This document shows, in pieces, positions 16,469 through 25,153 of a DNA stretch of 64,000 bases; position 1 is the first letter of the stretch, and each line of letters starts with the position of its first letter. The stretch covers positions 534,482-598,481 of the forward strand of contig NZ_VIGX01000002.1 of assembly GCF_007858475.1 (NCBI RefSeq), read 5' to 3'. The DNA comes from Tsukamurella conjunctivitidis. GTDB lineage: Bacteria > Actinomycetota > Actinomycetes > Mycobacteriales > Mycobacteriaceae. The notes under the pieces are model-generated. The model was not told the DNA's origin and did no database searches. It worked only from the letters and a program-made list of their open reading frames with translations. The position numbers and the translations under genes are program-made.

Positions 16469-17781
16469 GGCTTCACCCCGGCGGCCGCGGCGAGGGCGCG
16501 GATGATGCGGCCCTGCTCGGCCACCTCGTCGCGGAGCTTCTTGTTGTCGAGGCGCATCTGCTCGACCTTCGCGTCGTTGAGCAGCACGTACGTCGGCAGA
16601 TCGGCCTTGAAGGTCGAGCGCTGGCCGGTGTCGGGGTCGACGTACAGCGACTGGTACTGGGTGTTGTCCATGAGGAAACCTCCGTCGTTGGTGGATGGGA
16701 GCAGTCGGTCGCCGAGCGCGAGGCACCTGCTCCACCGCGCGCGCCGGTCGTCGATTCCGTTGGTGCCGCCGTTGATCGCTCGGGTGGCACCGTCGAGGTC
16801 CCGTGCGTCCGAGAGGCGGTTGAGCTGGGGGCGCGCCGCGGTCCAGTACCAGACCGGGCCGATGAACCCGTACCGGTCCGAGGCGAGCTCGGCGGGCTGG
16901 TCGACGAAGTACGTCGACGAGGGCACGAGGCCGCGGCCAAAGGCCCACTGCGAGCACGCGGTGTAGTTCGCGCGGCCGGTCACCTGGATCGGGCCGCGCC
17001 CCTTGAAGCGGCGGCCGTCGCCGGGCTGCGTGTTCCCGAGATCCGTGCGCCCCTCGTAGGCGGAGCCGTCGGCGATCTCCTCCATCCAGCGCAGGCCGCC
17101 GGACTCGTGGCCGAGCTGTGCGCACCACATCGCGGCGCGGTTGACGTTCGTGATGTCGGCGGCGCGCATGGCCTCGACGAACGCGGGGTGCAGCGCGGCG
17201 TACCGCTCGCGGGGCAGGCTGTTGCCCATCGCGTCGGCGAGGGTGTCGACCGTCATCCCCACGGGGGCCGCGGCGGGCTCGAGGCGGGCGTCGAGGTACC
17301 AGAAGTCGTGGAACAGCGGATCGTTCCAGGCACGGGCGCCGTCGTAGAGGAAGACGCCGTCGCCCTGGGACTCCCAGTCGACGCCGCGCGCCGCTTCGAC
17401 GACCGGCCCGCCGGGCTGGTCCATCGTCATCAGCGTGCACGCGGTGTGCGAGTAGATCCCGCCGCCGCCGTGCTGCAGGCCGACGAGCATGACGGGCTTG
17501 AAGGGCAGCGCGGCGACGCCGCCCGCGGGGAGCCGCTTGAACCCGAGGTCGAAGACGATCTGGTGGTTGAGGCGGAACGACTCGGTCGAGCCGTAGCGGT
17601 TCCCGGGCCAGTCGGCGCGGCCGCCGTACCAGGCCGCGGTCTGCAGCACGAGCCCCGAGCAGTCGGTGGTGTCGCGCGGGTTGCGAGTGAACGCGCCGCC
17701 GTAGCCGTACGGGAGCCCGGCGCGGGCACGGGCGAGGTCGTGGACCTCTTGCGCGCGCTGCCGCGTGATGATCATGGTCAT
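16465..17781 (-). CDS. Endolysin (lysin A): NlpC/P60-like and GH19-type domains
   Basis: 438 residues; degrades host peptidoglycan at lysis. Residues about 5-165 form an NlpC/P60-type cysteine peptidase (DTTDCSGLV with catalytic Cys, IYSHTACTL with His). Residues about 185-365 form a chitinase-19-like muramidase domain (AQLGHESGGLRW with catalytic Glu, AYEGR, KGRGPIQVTGRANY). The last 68 residues, from an internal Met at 16668, are helical and may also be made alone because GGAGG lies 7 bases before that ATG. Starts inside the lysin B stop. Confidence 0.92.
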   Translation of the reverse strand: MTMIITRQRAQEVHDLARARAGLPYGYGGAFTRNPRDTTDCSGLVLQTAAWYGGRADWPGNRYGSTESFRLNHQIVFDLGFKRLPAGGVAALPFKPVMLVGLQHGGGGIYSHTACTLMTMDQPGGPVVEAARGVDWESQGDGVFLYDGARAWNDPLFHDFWYLDARLEPAAAPVGMTVDTLADAMGNSLPRERYAALHPAFVEAMRAADITNVNRAAMWCAQLGHESGGLRWMEEIADGSAYEGRTDLGNTQPGDGRRFKGRGPIQVTGRANYTACSQWAFGRGLVPSSTYFVDQPAELASDRYGFIGPVWYWTAARPQLNRLSDARDLDGATRAINGGTNGIDDRRARWSRCLALGDRLLPSTNDGGFLMDNTQYQSLYVDPDTGQRSTFKADLPTYVLLNDAKVEQMRLDNKKLRDEVAEQGRIIRALAAAAGVKP

Positions 17782-18593
17782 GGTGCTGCCTTCCGGTCGA
17801 GGTCGTAGAGGATGTGGTGGGCGACCTGCTGCAGGTAGGTGCGGCGTATCCCGGGGATCGGCCACGCGGGGTCGCCGTAGCGGGTGTGCAGGTGTGGGTA
17901 GCCGCGGACCTCCTCGGCGGCGCGGGCGCCGCGGGGTGCGAGCTCGAGGAGCGTCGCCGGGTCGCGGCGGAACCGCTGCCACCATCCGGCGTTCTGCCAC
18001 GCCTGCTTCCGCGCGAGGGCGAGGAGCTTGCCGGGCCAGGCGATGACGTCCTGCCAGGTGAAGCCCATCCACTCGGAGAAGTCGGCGATGTCGCGCACCA
18101 GCGAATCGGGGGTGGCGTCGCAGATGACGTCGCCGCGGATCGAGTACCAGCGGGCGCGGACCGTCGTGATCGGGCGCTGGCCGGCGACGCCCCACCCGTT
18201 GAAGTTCTGCGATTCGGTGGCGCCGTTGCTATCGGTGCCGCGGGGGCGCAGCGCGTCGGCGACGAGGTACACGCCAACCACCGCGGCGGCCAGCTCCGGG
18301 GTGAGGGCCGCGGCGACGTTCCCGGCGACGACGGCGCCCTGCGAGTAGCCGACGATCACGATCAGGTACCCGCGGGCCGCGTAGTCGCGGACCGCGGCGA
18401 GGAGGTTCGTCTCTCCGACGGTGCGGGAGCGGCCGTAGCTCATCGGCAGCGCGTACTGCCGTGGGTAGTCGATCACCTTGGTCTCGACGCGGCCGGGCGC
18501 GAGGCGGGCGAGCTCGGCGGTGACGCCGCCGAGCATCCCGGCGGCGGGTTCTCCTGTGCCGGGGACGATGAGGACGATGGTGGGCTTGGGCAT
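17778..18593 (-). CDS. Lysin B, mycolyl-arabinogalactan esterase (cutinase-like)
   Basis: 271-residue alpha/beta hydrolase. The nucleophile elbow is GYSQGA with Ser84; the oxyanion region is VPGTGEP near residue 11, and YLVADALRPRG and GDVICDA fit the PE-PPE/cutinase-type fold of phage lysin B. These enzymes cleave the ester between mycolic acids and arabinogalactan, so the host must have a mycolate outer membrane. Encoded directly before lysin A, with a hairpin upstream. Confidence 0.93.
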   Translation of the reverse strand: MPKPTIVLIVPGTGEPAAGMLGGVTAELARLAPGRVETKVIDYPRQYALPMSYGRSRTVGETNLLAAVRDYAARGYLIVIVGYSQGAVVAGNVAAALTPELAAAVVGVYLVADALRPRGTDSNGATESQNFNGWGVAGQRPITTVRARWYSIRGDVICDATPDSLVRDIADFSEWMGFTWQDVIAWPGKLLALARKQAWQNAGWWQRFRRDPATLLELAPRGARAAEEVRGYPHLHTRYGDPAWPIPGIRRTYLQQVAHHILYDLDRKAAP

Positions 18594-18617
18594 GGCGGAC
18601 CTCCTGCGGGTACGCGG

Positions 18618-18647
18618 GAGCCCCGCGTGCTGGTGCTCGCGGGGCTC
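18618..18647 (-). terminator. Hairpin between tail genes and lysis genes
   Basis: A 10-bp perfect stem GAGCCCCGCG / CGCGGGGCTC with a 10-base loop, next to a run of ten or more G on the plus strand. It sits between the last tail gene and lysin B and may reduce read-through or protect an mRNA end. Confidence 0.55.
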
Positions 18648-18665
18648 GGGGGGGGGGTAACGGTT

Positions 18666-19049
18666 CTACTGCTCCTTGTGGCGGGTGCGCGGGGTGACGT
18701 CGATCGGCACCGCCTCCGCGTTCGACGTGAGCGACGAGTCGAGGTTCGCGGCCCACAGGTACGTGGATCCGTTCCACACGCTGTAGCTGCGCGCGGTCTT
18801 GTTCGGCGGCAGGCTGTACCCGCATTTCGAGCCGACTGCGACGGCGTACCCGGCGTCGGCGCCGGACCCCATCGCGGACGCGGCCCAGGTGGTGGCCGCG
18901 CTCGCGGGCGTGGTGGCGATCGGCGCGGCCGCGCCGGCACCGGACGCGGCGTGGACGGTGTCGCGGTCCTGCTCGTGGACCTTGACGACGTTTCCGAGGC
19001 TCGCCTTGTAGTCGCAGACCTGCTTGTTGACGGCGTCTGTAGCTGGCAT
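18666..19049 (-). CDS. Hypothetical tail-associated protein
   Basis: 127 residues; ATG 19049 has GGAGA at good spacing. N-terminal helix, Ala-rich centre, then a beta-rich end (RSYSVWNGSTYLWAANLDSS). Its place after the fibre genes suggests a small tail-fibre component or chaperone. Not recognised. Confidence 0.65.
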   Translation of the reverse strand: MPATDAVNKQVCDYKASLGNVVKVHEQDRDTVHAASGAGAAAPIATTPASAATTWAASAMGSGADAGYAVAVGSKCGYSLPPNKTARSYSVWNGSTYLWAANLDSSLTSNAEAVPIDVTPRTRHKEQ

Positions 19050-19063
19050 AGTGTTGTCTCCGT

Positions 19064-20116
19064 TCAGGATTGACGTGCGTAGAAGGATGCGCGGCCGTTG
19101 CCGCCTGGGCCGCCGCGGGTGCGGGAGCCGAAGAATCCGCCGTTGCCGCCCGCCCCGGCGCCGCCTGGTGCACTGCCGGCGCCCGCGTTGCCGGTGCCAC
19201 CCGCACCGGACGGATAGTTCTGGCCGGCCACCGTGGTCGTGGTAGAGCTGGCGCCGTTCTGCCCCGACGCGACGGTCCCGGAGCCGCCGGGCGAGGTGAT
19301 GCTGCCGCTGCCCCAGTCCGCGGTGGTGTCGCCGCCGGGGTTCGGCGCGGCGTTGTCGGAGTTGGCGGCCTGCGCGCCGCCCGTGCCGACGGTGCCGGTG
19401 ATCGTCGACTGCGACCACGGGATGTCGACGCCGCGCTCAAGGGTGCGCACCACGTAGATCGCGGCGTTGCCGCCCTTGCCCGCGGTGCCGATCGCGCCGC
19501 TGCCGGTCTGCCCGGATGCGGCGCCGCCGATGATCACCTGGTCGATGAACCGGGACCATCCCGGGATGTTGTAGGTGTACGCGCCGGTGGCGGTGATGTC
19601 GGTGCGCGCGGGCGCGTGAGCGGAGAACGCGGACATGGCGGCGCCGTCGCCGGTGGCTGTGCCGCCGCCCGCGAGGTGGGCGAGGACGGCGGCGGCGCTG
19701 GCTCCGAGGCTGATCCCGGTGCCCTGCAGGTGCGCGAGAATCGTGGCGGCGGCGTCGCTGAGGCTGGTGCCGATGCCGGTGAGCGGGAAAGCTGCGCGGC
19801 CCGCGCTGTCGCCGAGGCTCGTGCCGGTGCCGGCGAGGTGCGCGAGGACGGTGGCGGAACTGTCGCTGAGCGGTGTGCCGGTGCCGATCAGATGGGCGAG
19901 GACGGTCGCGGCGCTGTCACCGATGCTGGTCGCGGTACCGAGGGAGCTCATGGCTACCCGGGCCGCGCTGTCACCGATGCTGGTGCCGGTGCCGATGAGC
20001 TGCGCGACGCCGTCCCACCCGGGGACGCCACCACCGGTCTCGCGGGGTGGCCCTTCGGGGGACCAACCGAGCCGGGCCGCCCGGAGCCGCCCCGTCGGGT
20101 ACGGGGTCCACGGCAT
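19064..20116 (-). CDS. Tail fibre-like protein with 18-residue repeats and glycine-rich tip
   Basis: 350 residues. Residues 39-164 are seven exact-length 18-residue repeats of the form hLxGTGTSLGDSAATVLA. A beta-rich linker (TATGAYTYNIPGWSRFIDQV) leads into a glycine-rich C-terminal domain (about residues 200-350) with many GG and GxG turns, ending NGRASFYARQS. Such glycine-rich domains occur in phage tail-tip adhesins. A related linker and Gly-rich end occur in the larger tail protein at 20304-22613. Likely receptor binding. Confidence 0.75.
   Translation of the reverse strand: MPWTPYPTGRLRAARLGWSPEGPPRETGGGVPGWDGVAQLIGTGTSIGDSAARVAMSSLGTATSIGDSAATVLAHLIGTGTPLSDSSATVLAHLAGTGTSLGDSAGRAAFPLTGIGTSLSDAAATILAHLQGTGISLGASAAAVLAHLAGGGTATGDGAAMSAFSAHAPARTDITATGAYTYNIPGWSRFIDQVIIGGAASGQTGSGAIGTAGKGGNAAIYVVRTLERGVDIPWSQSTITGTVGTGGAQAANSDNAAPNPGGDTTADWGSGSITSPGGSGTVASGQNGASSTTTTVAGQNYPSGAGGTGNAGAGSAPGGAGAGGNGGFFGSRTRGGPGGNGRASFYARQS
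19625..20002 (-). repeat. Seven 54-bp tandem coding repeats
   Basis: Residues 39-164 of the tail fibre protein divide into 7 units of 18 residues with no insertions. Conserved positions are a Leu, the GTGT/S turn, a Ser-x-Asp/Ala-Ser-Ala-Ala segment and a VLAH end. Regular length implies a repeating structural element, probably a trimeric beta or coiled shaft. Confidence 0.85.
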
Positions 20117-20307
20117 CAGGGCACCAACCAGGGCATGACCTCGCGGACCAGCGCGGCGGGGCTGCGCCACCATCGGCCGTCGCGGTAGACGCACAGGTCG
20201 TCGCCGTTCTCGTGCACGGCGTACATGTCCGGGTGCGAGGCGGGCAGCGGGTCGAAGGCGCCGATGTAGTGGTACGCGGCGTCGTCACCGGGCGCGACGT
20301 CGGTCAC
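20116..20307 (-). CDS. Small hypothetical protein between fibre genes
   Basis: 63 residues from GTG 20307. Contains YHYIGAFDPLPASHPDMYAV and CVYRDGRWWRSP, giving it an acidic, aromatic character. Coupled to both neighbours by overlapping start/stop codons. No family recognised. Confidence 0.65.
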   Translation of the reverse strand: MTDVAPGDDAAYHYIGAFDPLPASHPDMYAVHENGDDLCVYRDGRWWRSPAALVREVMPWLVP

Positions 20308-22613
20308 GCCGGTTCCTCGAAGACATAGAAGGTGACCTCGCCCGGGCCGCCCGCGGCGCCGTTGCCGGTACCGCCGCCGAGGCCGCTGTACGGCGACCCG
20401 CCGCCACCGCCACCGCCACCGCCCGGATTGCCTCCCGGCGCGCCGTCACCGGACAGTGTCGTGGAGTTCGGTCCGGCGTATCCACCACCACCACCCGGGG
20501 CGCCGAACCGGTACACGGGGTCCGTGCGGGCCGCGGGACCTGCGGCGGCGTTTGTGGTGGAGCCACCGAGCCAGCCGCCCGACGAGCGGCCACCTGCGCC
20601 GCCGACGCCGCCTGCGCAGGATTCGCCGTCCTCGCCGTCGCCGCGGCTGTACGACTTGCCGGTGACCGCGCCGTTGCTGTCGGTGGTGATGTCCTTGAGC
20701 AGCGCGTCGCCGCCGCGGCCGCCGCGGCCTGGCTTGGTCTCCAGTCGGACGGGAACGGCGCCGACGAGCTTCGCGAACGCGGCGCCCATAGTGGCCTCGG
20801 CGAACACGGTCGCGCCGTTCATGACGCGCGTCGCGCTCGGCATCGCCCCGGGGCCTGTCGACGTGGCGCCCGCGCCACCATTCGCGACGACGACCGACAG
20901 GCTCGCCGGCATGTCGGCGGGCAGCACCTCAAGGTAGAAGGCGCCGCCGTCGATGCCGTCTGCGGCACCCTGGCCGTTGCCCTTCGCAGCCTTGCCGCCG
21001 CCCTGGCCAGCGCCGATGACGTGGATGCCGAACTTGGTGATCTTCTTCCCGGACGACGGTGCCGGCCGGCTCCAGGTGTAGCTGCCCGGGGCGTAGACCG
21101 TGCGGGTGATCGTCTCGTCGGGGTTCACGACCACGGTGGTGAGGGCCGAGGAGGCGACCGCGGACACGGATTCTTGTGCACCTGTGGCGGTCGATCGGAC
21201 GCCGAGGAACGAATTGATCAGCCCGTCGAGCGCGGGGATGCCCGTCGACGGGGCGGTGCCGTTGTTCCCGGCAGCGGTGAATCCGCTGAGGAACTTGGTC
21301 CAGTCCGTCTTCGGGAGCAGCAGGTCGAGTGCGTCGTCGAGGTCGCCGATCAGGGCCTTGGGGATTTCGCCGATCACCGACACCGGATCGGTGAGGAGGC
21401 CCGACAGTAGGTCGTCGAGGTCCGCCTGCGTCCCGTCGGTCTGCGCCTGCCACGATCCGAATCCGTCGGCGAGGTCCGTGATCTGCTGGAAGAAGTCGCC
21501 GACGATCGGGATGCCGAGGGCGTTGAGTCCGTGCTGAATCCAGGTCTCGAGCCACCCGAACAGGTTGCCGAGGTCCTCGACGAGGCCTGAGATCCACGCC
21601 TGCGGGAGGTTCTGCGCGGGCTTCCGCAGCCACAGGTCGTCCCAGTTGACGGTGCCGCCCGTGGCCGCGGTGGTGCACTCCATACGCACGCGCACGTAGG
21701 CGGTGTTGGCGGGCGGCGCCCACGATCCCGCCATGCCGGCCTCGAAGTCGGGAGCGTTCGCCGGCGACGGCGTGACCGCGCCGATCTGCTGGCTGCCGAG
21801 GAGTTGGTCGCCGGCGTTGTACGCGAGGGTGCGGAGGACGAACGCGGGGCCGCCGGTCCCGGCGAAGTTGTCCCAGCGGAGCTTCCCGCCGATGTCGAGG
21901 GGCTGCCCGGGGGCGGCTTCGATCGCCTCGGACGTCTGGACGTGCTCGGTGCCGTCGAGTGCGCATTTGGCGCTGCCGGGCGCGGTGCGGCCGACGGTGG
22001 CGTCGTGCGACCAGTTCGGGTCGGTGTCGGTCTTGATCGACTCGGGGGTGTCGAACGGCTCGAGCCAGTTCTTCTCCTGGCCGGCCGCGGGGCGCCAGAG
22101 CTGCCCGAGCTCGACGTTGCCGAGCAGGCCGCCCGTCGCGAGCGAGAGGATCGCGCGCAGCATCACCTGCGGTAGCTCGCCGAATAGGAAGCTCGCGTCG
22201 AGCTTTCCGTCGGGGCGCAGGAACCCGAACAGTGCCTGGATCTGCAGGAGCACCTCGTCGTCGCCGTCGTAGGTGCCGAGGATCGCCTCGAGCAGGCCGA
22301 CGAACTCGCCGATGACGGGCAGGTTCTCGATGAAGCTGAGGAGCAGCTCGGGCAGGTCGTCGGGGCCGTTGATGTCGGCGGGATCGGCGTTGGCGACGGC
22401 GCTGTTGAATTCGGCCCAGATCCGCGTGAGGATGCCGAACGGGGTGAAGTCCGACAGCGGCGTACCGCCGGACGAGCCGCCCATGATCGACGGGAACCGT
22501 TCGCCGGCGCGGGAGCGCATCGCGCCGCCGGACATGTCCTGCAGGCGGGCCTGCATCGTCTCGAGCGTCAGCGCGCCGGTCGGCAGGTTCGTGACGCCAC
22601 CGGGAGTGGTCAC
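20304..22613 (-). CDS. Minor tail protein with glycine-rich C-terminal domain
   Basis: 769 residues from GTG 22613. Residues 50-210 are helical; about 225-385 form a carbohydrate-binding-module-like beta domain (GKLRWDNFAGTGGPAFVL, then ECTTAATGGTVNWDDLWL), as found in actinophage minor tail proteins; about 400-500 are helical again. From about 545 a beta segment (PGSYTWSRPAPSSGKKI) introduces a long Gly-rich tip ending EVTFYVFEEPA. Probably a host-recognition fibre at the tail tip. Confidence 0.82.
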   Translation of the reverse strand: MTTPGGVTNLPTGALTLETMQARLQDMSGGAMRSRAGERFPSIMGGSSGGTPLSDFTPFGILTRIWAEFNSAVANADPADINGPDDLPELLLSFIENLPVIGEFVGLLEAILGTYDGDDEVLLQIQALFGFLRPDGKLDASFLFGELPQVMLRAILSLATGGLLGNVELGQLWRPAAGQEKNWLEPFDTPESIKTDTDPNWSHDATVGRTAPGSAKCALDGTEHVQTSEAIEAAPGQPLDIGGKLRWDNFAGTGGPAFVLRTLAYNAGDQLLGSQQIGAVTPSPANAPDFEAGMAGSWAPPANTAYVRVRMECTTAATGGTVNWDDLWLRKPAQNLPQAWISGLVEDLGNLFGWLETWIQHGLNALGIPIVGDFFQQITDLADGFGSWQAQTDGTQADLDDLLSGLLTDPVSVIGEIPKALIGDLDDALDLLLPKTDWTKFLSGFTAAGNNGTAPSTGIPALDGLINSFLGVRSTATGAQESVSAVASSALTTVVVNPDETITRTVYAPGSYTWSRPAPSSGKKITKFGIHVIGAGQGGGKAAKGNGQGAADGIDGGAFYLEVLPADMPASLSVVVANGGAGATSTGPGAMPSATRVMNGATVFAEATMGAAFAKLVGAVPVRLETKPGRGGRGGDALLKDITTDSNGAVTGKSYSRGDGEDGESCAGGVGGAGGRSSGGWLGGSTTNAAAGPAARTDPVYRFGAPGGGGGYAGPNSTTLSGDGAPGGNPGGGGGGGGGSPYSGLGGGTGNGAAGGPGEVTFYVFEEPA

Positions 22614-23026
22614 AGCGACACCGCCCGGGCGGCCGCCTTGATCTTCTTCGGCGGGGCCGGCGCGGTCGCGGTGCGTGCCACGTAGGGCTCGGCCTCGGTG
22701 GGCTGCGGCTGCTCGGGGAGCTGCACGGCCTCCTGCCGCACGCCGTCGGTGATCCACGTCGGCGCGTGGATCGCGGTCGAGTCGATCTGGTCGGTCTGGC
22801 GTACGCCGAACGCGACCATCTGCGAGGCGAGGTCGGCAACGTAGGGCTGCAGCATGTGCATCGGCATCTCGGTCGCGGTGAGCAGCGCGGAGGCGAGCGC
22901 GCCGGCGAGCGCGGTCTTCTGGCCTTCGATGTCGTCGAGGGCGGGCACCTTCTTCGGGATGACCGTCTCGTCGATCACCTGGTCGGCGATGGCCTTCGCG
23001 GCTTCGGGGGTCAGGTCGTCAGGCAC
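22610..23026 (-). CDS. Hypothetical tail-region protein
   Basis: 138 residues from GTG 23026. N-terminal two thirds are helical and contain PVALDD-like and MPMHMLQPYVADL segments; C terminus is Pro/Ala/Lys-rich (APAPPKKIKAAARA). Conserved position between two tail genes with coupled starts suggests a small structural or assembly role. Confidence 0.65.
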   Translation of the reverse strand: MPDDLTPEAAKAIADQVIDETVIPKKVPALDDIEGQKTALAGALASALLTATEMPMHMLQPYVADLASQMVAFGVRQTDQIDSTAIHAPTWITDGVRQEAVQLPEQPQPTEAEPYVARTATAPAPPKKIKAAARAVSL

Positions 23027-23387
23027 CGAGCACCTCCTCGACGAGGGGGCGCCGCTGCGCGAACAGGCGCGGCGCGGCCGCGCCGCACAGCACGGGCAGG
23101 ACGGACGCGCGGACGTCCTCACGCCAGGTGTCGAGCACCAGCGTGTCAGCCTGGCACCCGCGGGCCGCCGACGTGGTCGCGGCGACGAACCACACGCGAC
23201 CACCGTTCGTGCACTCGATCTCGTGCTGCCGGTACCCGCGGGACACCTTCCGCACGAGGTGGTCCGGCAGCAGCGCGCGGATCGCCTCGAGCGCGTCACG
23301 ATCACGCGCTTCGGAGTCGGTTACGTACAGGACACGTCGCCCCGCGAGCAGCTCGTCGCGGACCACTTCCGGGGTCAGCTCATTCAT
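23019..23387 (-). CDS. Hypothetical tail-region protein, P-loop-less ATPase-like fold
   Basis: 122 residues. Alternating strands and helices (RRVLYVTDSEARDRDALEAI, GGRVWFVAATTSAARG, ADTLVLDTW) resemble a nucleotide-binding Rossmann-like layout, but no Walker A is present. Genes of this type recur in actinophage tail or packaging regions with unknown function. ATG shares a base with the upstream stop. Confidence 0.65.
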   Translation of the reverse strand: MNELTPEVVRDELLAGRRVLYVTDSEARDRDALEAIRALLPDHLVRKVSRGYRQHEIECTNGGRVWFVAATTSAARGCQADTLVLDTWREDVRASVLPVLCGAAAPRLFAQRRPLVEEVLGA

Positions 23388-25153
23388 CACCACAGTCCGA
23401 TCTGTTGCAGTCCGCTCATCGCCTTCGCGACGAGCTCGGTCATCCGCTCCATGGCGTCCTTCGAGTTCCGGGTCGCGCCGAACTCGGCCTCGAGGGCGAT
23501 GCCCTTGCCGCCGTCCCACGAGCCGGACAGCTTCCGGTTGCGGCGCACGAACACCCGCGGCATCAGGTACTTCGAGGTGCCGCCGACGCGGTCGCCGAGC
23601 CACCAGTGCCCGAACCCGTTGTCTCCGATCAGCCACGGGAGCGCGTTCGCGACCTGCAGCGTGAACGCGGTGTCGGGGTCGGTCTCGCGGCGCCGCGCGC
23701 GCAGATCCATCACGGACGCGGCGGTGAAGGCCTGCGTGACGTTCGTGCTGGTGGTCTCGAGGTAGTGGCCCCATCCCTGCCGCTGTGCGCGCAGGAGCAG
23801 CGGCACGCTCATGTGCGCGAGGATGCTGTCCTTGTAGATCGGGTTCAGGAACGAGTCGAGGGCGCCGCCGAGGGAGCCGACGGACACGGAGAACCCGACG
23901 CCCGCGGAGATCGCCGCGGACAGGTTGTCGCCGAGGACGTCGCCGCCGTACTGCACCAGCGCGCTGATGAGCTCGTTGACGCCGGGCATCGACTGGCCGC
24001 CGACGGTGATGCGGCACGGCCCGCCAGGGCCGCGGGAGAACGACGACGTGAGGATGCCGGTGATGTCGGCGTCGCGGTACACGACGTAGGGGTGCTCGGC
24101 GGCGGTGAACAGCTTGCCGGGGAGCCGGTAGCCGGTCTCGTCGATCGTCTCCCCGGTGAACAGGTCGTAGCTGTCCTCGACGTGGTTCGACAGGACGTCG
24201 GCGATGGTGCGCGTGAACCCGGTGAGGAGGTTGCCGCCGATGCTGGTGCCCCTGCGGAACGCCGACTTGTCCTCGATGCCGACGAACAGTTGGCCCTGCC
24301 GCCAGTTGGTGCCGGCGCCGGGCCACGGCTCGGGGTCGCCGTTCTTCCAGCGGCGGGTGACGATCTGCAGCTCGGCGTCTTCGAGGATCGGCGCGGCCAC
24401 GTCGAACCAGCTCGTGTTGATGCTGCCGACGATCAGCGCGAGCGGCGCGACGGAGTCCCCGAAGTGGCGCGGCATGATGACGATCTGCGACTCGTGCCAC
24501 AGGTGGAGCAGCCCGTCGAGGGCGCCCTCGATCGTCCAGTTCGCGGGGTTGAGCAGCTTGAGGATGCCGTCGACGTTGATGTTCGCGAGCTGCAGGCGCG
24601 GCATGTTCGCGGCGAGGGTCAGCAGCAGCCCGTGGTCGGCCTGCAGCGGGAGCATCCACGCCTTCGGCTGCTGGATCAAGCTGATCGGCAAGAACGGGTT
24701 CCCGGCGGTGTGGATGTATTTGAACTCCTCGGTGTCCTCGAGGAAGTCGATCGTGACCTCGTCGCCCTGGTCGCTGCGGGTGAGGGTGACGCCGTCCTTG
24801 GGCTTCATGCGCCCTGCGATGCGGGCGCCCATCGTCTCGATGATGACGTGGATGTTGCTGGTGCCGCGGGCTTCCTCGTCGAGCGCCCAGAACGCGGCCC
24901 ACGTGCCGCGGCGGTCGTCGAGGTCGATCGGCAGCCGCAGTTGGATGGTGCCGGTCTCGTTGACGATCAGGCCGAAGCTGCCGCCGAGTTCGCCGTAGAC
25001 GCGGCCGCGGAAGACCCAGTTGCCGTCGTACAACTCGATGACGGGGCGATCGTAGGCGCGCTCGATGCGGTAGTCGCGGAGCTCGCGCGCCCATTCGCGG
25101 AAGTCGGCGTGGTCGGTGCCGGTGTACGGCTCGGCGTACGTCGCGGTTGTCAT
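23387..25153 (-). CDS. Minor tail protein (Gp37-like tail tip)
   Basis: 588 residues. The N-terminal beta domain (RPVIELYDGNWVFRGRVYGE, then NETGTIQLRLP) resembles siphovirus baseplate-hub proteins of the Gp37-like group; the middle has the adsorption-domain pattern GSINTSWFDVAAPILEDAELQIVTRRW. Overlaps the preceding tail protein by 4 bases. It follows the distal tail protein, the standard siphovirus position of the hub/tip protein. Confidence 0.8.
   Translation of the reverse strand: MTTATYAEPYTGTDHADFREWARELRDYRIERAYDRPVIELYDGNWVFRGRVYGELGGSFGLIVNETGTIQLRLPIDLDDRRGTWAAFWALDEEARGTSNIHVIIETMGARIAGRMKPKDGVTLTRSDQGDEVTIDFLEDTEEFKYIHTAGNPFLPISLIQQPKAWMLPLQADHGLLLTLAANMPRLQLANINVDGILKLLNPANWTIEGALDGLLHLWHESQIVIMPRHFGDSVAPLALIVGSINTSWFDVAAPILEDAELQIVTRRWKNGDPEPWPGAGTNWRQGQLFVGIEDKSAFRRGTSIGGNLLTGFTRTIADVLSNHVEDSYDLFTGETIDETGYRLPGKLFTAAEHPYVVYRDADITGILTSSFSRGPGGPCRITVGGQSMPGVNELISALVQYGGDVLGDNLSAAISAGVGFSVSVGSLGGALDSFLNPIYKDSILAHMSVPLLLRAQRQGWGHYLETTSTNVTQAFTAASVMDLRARRRETDPDTAFTLQVANALPWLIGDNGFGHWWLGDRVGGTSKYLMPRVFVRRNRKLSGSWDGGKGIALEAEFGATRNSKDAMERMTELVAKAMSGLQQIGLW

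Noticed and set aside
20332-20937. Proline-rich plus-strand frame resembling a PPE-like protein
   Set aside because: Proline runs are the complement of glycine codons in the tail-tip domain.
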